Shown: piece after piece, positions 58,746 through 64,000 of the stretch | Position numbering within the stretch: position 1 is the stretch's first letter | Layout: each line of letters begins with the position of its first letter | NCBI RefSeq assembly: GCF_024323335.1 | Contig: NC_066585.1 | Span: forward strand, 339,885,346 to 339,949,345 | Length of the DNA: 64,000 nt | Source: Lathyrus oleraceus | Lineage: Eukaryota > Streptophyta > Magnoliopsida > Fabales > Fabaceae | Reading direction: 5' to 3' | The notes under the pieces: generated by a model | The model's input: only the letters and a program-made list of their open reading frames with translations | What the model was told of the DNA's origin: nothing | Databases searched by the model: none | Made by a program: the position numbers and the translations under genes

Positions 58746-59290
58746 ATTTTTCAAATGCCCCTTGGCGATCATTATTTCACCTGACCGTTTGATCTTCTTT
58801 TTTTTACATGAGTTCACACATGGCTGTTAGATGAGATATGAACCGTGAGATGCAGTTCAATCTACCTAAGAAACCACAAACCTCTTTTTCCGTTCTCGGT
58901 TCAGGCATTTCTTGTATTACTTTTTTTTAGCAGGATCAACCTCGATTCCTCTTTCGCTTACAATAAGCCTAAGCAACTGACCGGACCGCACTCCGAAAGT
59001 GCGCTCACTCGGATTCAACCTCAGTTTGAATTGTCTCAACTAGTCAAACAGCTTGGCCAGATCTACCAGGTGCCCCTCTTCTGTTTGGGACTTTGCTATC
59101 ATGTCATCAACATAGCATTCGATTTCATGATGACTCATATCATGAAACAAAGTCACCATGACTCTCTGGCACGTGGCACCGGCGTTCTTGAGACTGAATG
59201 GCATCACCTCCACTCTTGTCACTCGCCTCTAAGGCGGCCCCAACCTTTATTTCCTTTCAGACCTCCTCGGTGCCTGGATTGACAATCTCA
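58745..59290 (-). pseudogene. Ogre reverse transcriptase remnant
   Basis: Only the C-terminal half of RT is recognised: MPFSLKNAGATCQRVM (about 59195), the catalytic CYVDDMIAKS (about 59110), then in another frame KLRLNPSERTFGV and GIEVDPAK (about 59000-58940). Frameshifts and stops lie near 59040, 58930 and 58800. The finger/palm segment with the first catalytic Asp is deleted: the acidic linker (EERVEIVNPGTEEV, about 59275) runs straight into the late RT. The YVDD box itself is intact, unlike in Tat-A. Confidence 0.82.
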
Positions 59291-59709
59291 ACTCGCTCCT
59301 CGTGCGGTTGAATCACCTTCTCCTCTTGTCCCAACAACCTGGCTAATCTTCCAGTAGATCACGATCCTCTTCGTCTCCTTCTTTGGCATGATAGATCGAA
59401 TTGTCGAAGTCATATAAAGGTGTAACCGAATTGTTATCAACAAGATCCGGAGAATAAGGGCTTTAGAGTCGGAACGAGACAGATCAAAAGAAAGAAAAAT
59501 GAAAATAAACATTGCCATTTTTATTTTTGTTTTTAAACTGCAAAAATAAGTGAAAAACAGGGAACACCGCTTTTAATGTGAAAAACATCCATTTATTAAT
59601 GATGCAAAACATTGCAAAATGATGCACATGAGGTGGCCCTTACAATGGACCATTACGTTTCGGGCAAAACGTATGGCTTTCATGCATACAGAATTGAAAA
59701 ACAGAAATA
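59291..59709 (-). other. Ogre region between gag-pro and RT, probable intron position
   Basis: No domain is seen. On the minus strand GTAAGG (59643-59638) could be a donor and TTTTTGCAG (ending at 59538) an acceptor. Ogre is known to splice an intron here. A later acceptor is possible. Confidence 0.45.
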
Positions 59710-61092
59710 CTACTCTTCATGTAGAGTGACAGTGATGATCTTTTCGGCTTTCCAGTTTTGGACTTCCATCCCTGGTACGCACGGTTTTATCCAACCATCA
59801 AGCTCACAGTCACCATCGACCTCTTCACCCACCGAACAGACGCGATCTGGATTTAGCAGTCCCGCATTGGTGAACGTGAATGGCTGACGACGTCCTTTAC
59901 CCTGTCCAGACGAGCCTCGGCCCGGCTGATAGCCAACCCCAAACCTGTCTTCCTTGGCGGCGATGTCTATCATATTTCCCCAACCTGGGGCTCCTCCGCT
60001 CTTCACCACCTCAACAGCTTGCTTGTAAGAAGAAATGGACGGCTTCTTCTCTCCTTTTGCAAAAACAACATTCTCCACCTTGACGGTCTCGAATGCCTGA
60101 CTCGGTGTTTCAAATATTCCACCATCCATTTCTTCGTACTTGAATGATGATAGTTGGCTGATAAAAATATCCTCCTCCCCCCAATCAACTTTCTCAAATC
60201 GGAGACTCCCTTCATCCATCATTCTCTGAATCGTCTCCCTCAGCATTACACACCCATTTGCAGTGACAGTGCAAGCAACACAACGATTATCACAACCAGG
60301 GAAAACTCCACTCTTCATTAGATGTCTCTTGACCACAGACATTGGAGTCCTCAACTGATTCACATCCGTCACCTCCATTTTTCTCTTATCCTCTGACATT
60401 ACGTTCACCCCCATAGGACCATGCACCGACATGGGGTTAGCATTAACATTCGGTGTCGGTGCAAAATTGATGGCTTTAGAATCCACCAAATCTTGAACGA
60501 CATGCTTAAAAGCTTTACAACCCTCAATGTTATGCCCGGGTGCACCAGAATGGAACTCGCACTTGATGTTCTCATTGTAACCTGCAAGCCTTTGGTCTGG
60601 TCCCACCGGAGCCAACGTCCTCGGCTGAACCAACCCAAGATCCTTCAACCTCTTGAACAGAAAGGCATACGCCACAGGTGGCTTATCGAACTTACGATCA
60701 GTCATCCTTCTTCTCACTTGGCACCCAGCTCTCTGTGTTCTCTGTTGAGGTGACTGGTGTTGCTGTTGTGCAGATCGATTACCAGTAGGAATCGTCACTG
60801 TAGCAGCATACGGGTGGTAACGATCCCTACCGTGTTCCTTTCTGGTATACACATCACTAGATTCTCCCCCCTTTTTGCGCTGACTATCACCAAAGGACTT
60901 CTTTACTCCAGACGGTGGAGCGTTTCCCTGTATTTCCCCCATTCTCAGCCGATTTTCAATCCTCTCCAACCTTTCAGCGATTGCTTTCTGCCCCACGGCG
61001 AACTCTTGCATAACACTGATCAGCTCACTCATCTTCTCTTTCAGCTCGAGAATGTCAGCGTTGGGTGGATTCATCATTCCTGTGTCAATCAA
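59710..61092 (-). pseudogene. gag: Ogre gag-protease ORF with internal deletions, frame still open
   Basis: 461-codon open frame. The N-terminal coiled coil (LKEKMSELISVMQEFAVGQK, residues 16-50) leads straight to the post-capsid segment (KKSFGDSQRKKGGESSDV, about 63-85). Next come FAFLFKRL-like AYAFLFKRLKDLGL (about 146), the zinc-knuckle-like CEFHSGAPGHNIEGC (about 183), NVMSEDKRK and the region before protease. The sequence then jumps to a post-protease segment (ISQLSSFKYEEM). The capsid core and the protease catalytic site (DTGSS) are absent. It ends with the family C-terminus (ELDGWIKPCVPGMEVQNWKAE). Deletions judged from knowledge of Ogre proteins, yet the frame is continuous. Confidence 0.8.
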
Positions 61093-61523
61093 ACATGTTA
61101 GAAACTGACACCTGCAAAACAGAAAACAGGTTATTATGACTCACGCATGAATGCAATGTCTATCCATATGAGGAACATTCTGTCTTTTGGTCCTGGTTTC
61201 ATCGAGACAGATAATAATCCGACAGCAACATTCTAACATCAATCATCTGGTTTCTCCATACAAAGCAGAGAATTATGATTTAGCAAAGATATCACCCGAC
61301 CATGTGTGTGTTATGTGAGTGAAGCATGGCAAAGCAAATAAAGCTCTAAGATCAATCAATGAATGATAATAACTGTGTATATCAAAAGTGCACTATACGT
61401 GCGAGAATCATACATCAAGTCTGATACAAATCGAATTACAATTCTCCAGAATCAGAAAGGAAATACAAGCAAGTGAATTCCGTCAACAGGCCTGACGGTA
61501 ATCCAACACATGATAACAAAAGT
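61093..61523 (-). other. Ogre inter-ORF region between ORF1 and gag
   Basis: About 430 bp with no coding signal on either strand beyond very short frames. Such a gap is usual in Ogre. Confidence 0.6.
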
Positions 61524-63266
61524 CTACACTAAAGAAGGTCCCACAGAGGGCTCTGCATCATCAACCATCTTGGTAAACTTCACGGCGAACCTGAGCTCAG
61601 TGTTCTCCTGCTGCAATCTCCCCACCTCCTTCTGGTGAATCTTCATTTGTCAGAAATAATGATCCCTCTCAGCTAGATAATGATCTCTCTCAGCCCAAAT
61701 CTTCGCTTTCTCCGCTTCCCATTCTGTGGCAAGGATTTTGGCTCTAGCTTCCCTCTGAGTCTTCACAAGGATCTGTCTCCTCTTCTCATCCTCAATGACC
61801 TTCAAAGCCCTAGCAAACTTCTCCTTGGTGACGTCATGCTCCTTCGTAGACGACTCTAATGCTTGGCTGATCTTGCGGTAATAAGCGGTGTCTATCTCAA
61901 AGCGCTTCACCTCCAGAGCATGTCTCTTATCCTGGTCTTCTATTTTCCCTTTGATTTCCTGATTAGCCATCTGAATTCTAGCAACACTCATCTCCAACTC
62001 AACCTTCTCTGCTCGCAACTGATCTCTCTCCTTCTTCATCTCAAGGAACTCCTCCATGCTGACAGAAGAACGTGGCCCCTCAATCAATGGACACCAAGGA
62101 TCACCCCCAGGAAATGGTAGATGCGTGAGCTCAATCCTCTTTCTGAGCCAATCATTAAACAGAGGAAAAGACCTATTATTAACCCTACCAAAAGGAACCT
62201 TGCCCTTTGTCTGAATGTTACGCCATGCCCTAGACACTTGCCTCAACCGTGTTAGATTACCCTCAGCCGGGAAATAGAAAGACTCCTGAATCTCGCGCTC
62301 GAGAGGAGGAACCTCCATAGCAAACCCCATCTGTCTCCTAAGAAGCGTCGGGTTGTGATTAATGCAACCCTGAACTCCTATGAGAGGCACATTGGGAAAA
62401 CTCCCACAACTGTAGATGAAATCTCGTCCGGCCACACCATTGTGAGTCCAAGCTATGTCCTTGGCTCGCAAACCCATCAGCTTGGTCGCCCACTTAACCG
62501 TGTAGTCCTGAAGAACAAAAGCAAAGGCACCTCTGGAAGGCAAATACCCCATGAACCACTTGTATAACAACTGAGCACAACATCTGATCAATCCCCCACG
62601 CTGCTTCTCGTTCCGATTATGGACCGAGTAATAAACATCCCCAACCAAGGTAGGAATAGAGTTCCTCTAAGCAAACAACCTGATGGCATTAATATCCACA
62701 AAAATCTTCTGATTAGGGAATAGGATGATCCCATAAATGCTGACAGCAATCAAAGCACAAACGACCCTCTAGTTACCCACACTAGCATGCTCCTTGGCTT
62801 TAGCCTCCAAGAAACTCAGATGAAAACCGGGCAACTTTCCCTTCTCCTTCAAACCCCCCTTAGTCACTTCTGGGCTCAAATAAAGAGCACGAGAGATCTC
62901 AGCAATATCAGGTTCCCCCTTAGTGGCATAGAAAGGAATTTGATCTCTGATCTGAATACCCAGGATGCTAGCATAGTACTCCATCAAAGGTCCCAACAAG
63001 TAATCCGGGAGCACAAAGCATCTCAAACCCGGGTCATAAAACTGGAAAAGAGTATGGATGGCACTCCTATCACTGTCTGTGAGCCTGAAAACCAACTTCA
63101 GAATACCCCCATAAGCCTCACGGAACATCCCCACATGGTCAGGTGTAATCAATGCTATCATATCCTTCAGTACATCAATCTCTGGGTCAAAGAAACTGTA
63201 GACAACATCATCTTTCAAGCCAGTCCTCATATCTGAAACAAAGAAGTCTCTCAACCAGGATCTCAA
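61524..63266 (-). pseudogene. Ogre ORF1 (function unknown), three in-frame stops
   Basis: Ogre elements have an extra ORF before gag; its role is unknown. The frame is 581 codons from about 63266 (MRSWLRDFFVSDMRTG, start uncertain) to TAG at 61524-61526. It has in-frame stops at 62769-62771 (TAG, after HASVGN), 62667-62669 (TAG) and 61650-61652 (TGA). The N-terminal part carries the plant mobile-domain-like pattern (ITPDHVGMFREAYGGIL, FYDPGLRCFVLPDYLLGPLMEYY); the middle has SCGSFPNVPLIGVQGCINHN. The last third is a long coiled coil rich in Glu/Lys (about residues 370-530). Similar to the DUF7745-type proteins of legume genomes, from memory. The stops make it inactive. Confidence 0.8.
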
Positions 63267-64000
63267 TCAAGAATGTCCCCTGCATATGGATAAACATGAG
63301 TTAGATGCAGATAAATGCAAAATAGGAATGATGCTGATGTATGAATGCAATGCAGTGTGCCATCCTCCAAGTCATCTGAACATCTGTACTGAGTTACGGT
63401 CTCTGAACTGATCACAACCATCTGAGGTATTGAGCAACCATAAATCCAACTCAGGAGTTCCGAAATAAACGGAACCTGAAGATATATCACCATCATCACT
63501 AGAAAACCACTGATCTGATATCAACACAATCATCTGTACCAACCCAGGGAATCCTGAAATAAACGGATCCCCACTGATAAATACCACGGACAGAACTCTA
63601 GCGTCTCGGAAATAAATCCATAAATCTAACTTATAAATAGGACCCAGATCAAGAACTGAACCATTAGTCACCATCAAAGTCACCATCAGAACATGCATCT
63701 GTAAGAATCAAACCCTCCCCTCACAGGTGAATTCTAACAAGGTCATCCTAAGGCGGATAATGGTCTCGACAATCGGGCAAAGATACTCAACGGGTTTGCC
63801 CTTTCGGGTGTGCCGTTGCAGCTCTCTTAAGATCATCTAAACCAAAGATCCGGGAAAGAACGGTCACCGAAGTCAATAGCTCAAAAAAGGTAACCCAACC
63901 AAAGTGGACTACTCCACCCGGAAGGACTCTCTCAGATGAACCTCGTCCGGCTTGTGGTATGTCACGTCGCAACAACATGGTGATCCAACATGTGAGGAAA
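63267..64000 (-). other. Ogre leader upstream of ORF1
   Basis: No gene is supported. A TATGCAG lies just before ORF1 (about 63276), which could be a splice acceptor in the leader. The primer site and 5' LTR are beyond the window. Confidence 0.5.

Larger units (their letters stand above)
49893..64000 (-). mobile_element. Ogre element (Ty3/gypsy Tat lineage), 3' LTR to leader
   Basis: On the minus strand from right to left: leader (64000-63267), ORF1, gag-protease remnant, RT/RNase H remnants, integrase C-terminus, a long 3' UTR with a 102-bp array, polypurine tract, and a 4683-bp LTR whose outer end abuts Athila-C at 49892/49893. LTR termini TGTAACACCTC and TTGCGACA, ORF1 before gag, and a second RNase H-like domain identify Ogre. 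The 5' LTR lies right of the window. The left flank is CTTGC; its duplicate cannot be seen. Coding regions have multiple internal deletions. Confidence 0.9.

Overview
The window reads as plant nuclear DNA, most likely from a large-genome legume of the pea/vetch type. The evidence is the long (about 4.7 kb) Ogre LTR with its typical termini and ORF1, several Athila and SIRE/Maximus elements with envelope-like ORFs, and the lack of any prokaryotic gene organisation. The only recognisable cellular gene is an intact, intronless histone H3 gene (31629-32039, minus strand). Almost everything else is nested LTR retrotransposons. Element names such as Athila-A or Tat-B are mine. Family calls come from protein motifs, primer sites and LTR termini seen in the sequence, not from database searches.

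Left nest (1-30603). A SIRE-type Ty1/copia element (+) supplies pol (9250-12012), an envelope-like ORF (12488-14746) and a 3' LTR (28103-29455). It was broken on the left by an Ogre/Tat-type Ty3/gypsy element (Tat-A, 2323-9249), which was itself hit by Athila-A (minus, 1-2322, running off the window). The SIRE 3' UTR was hit by a second Tat-family element that is now a solo LTR (Tat-B, 15552-27877, TSD AATAT). A complete 7.4 kb Ty1/copia element (Copia-B, 19251-26694, minus, TSD CAAAG) then inserted inside that solo LTR. The SIRE element appears to sit in an older Tat LTR remnant (29456-30603).

Middle island (30604-34249). This holds the histone H3 gene, its upstream region with TATA and octamer-like motifs, and a degenerate LTR-like stretch.

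Right nest (34250-64000). Athila-B (minus) has its 3' LTR at 34250-35454, an envelope-like pseudogene and a heavily deleted pol. It is interrupted by Athila-C (+), which has a 5' LTR, a tRNA-Asp primer site, an almost intact gag-pol broken by one frameshift, and an envelope-like pseudogene. Athila-C is interrupted by an Ogre (minus, 49893-64000+) with a complete 3' LTR, a 102-bp tandem array in its 3' UTR, gene remnants with several internal deletions, and ORF1.

The most interesting signals are small non-coding motifs inside the elements. They are paired perfect palindromes repeated in the Copia-B leader, TTCGC-TAG-GCGAA palindromes in the Athila LTR and pol-env spacer, a conserved hairpin next to a splice-donor-like sequence after Athila integrase, hairpin modules with covarying stems in the Ogre LTR, and the satellite-like 102-bp array.
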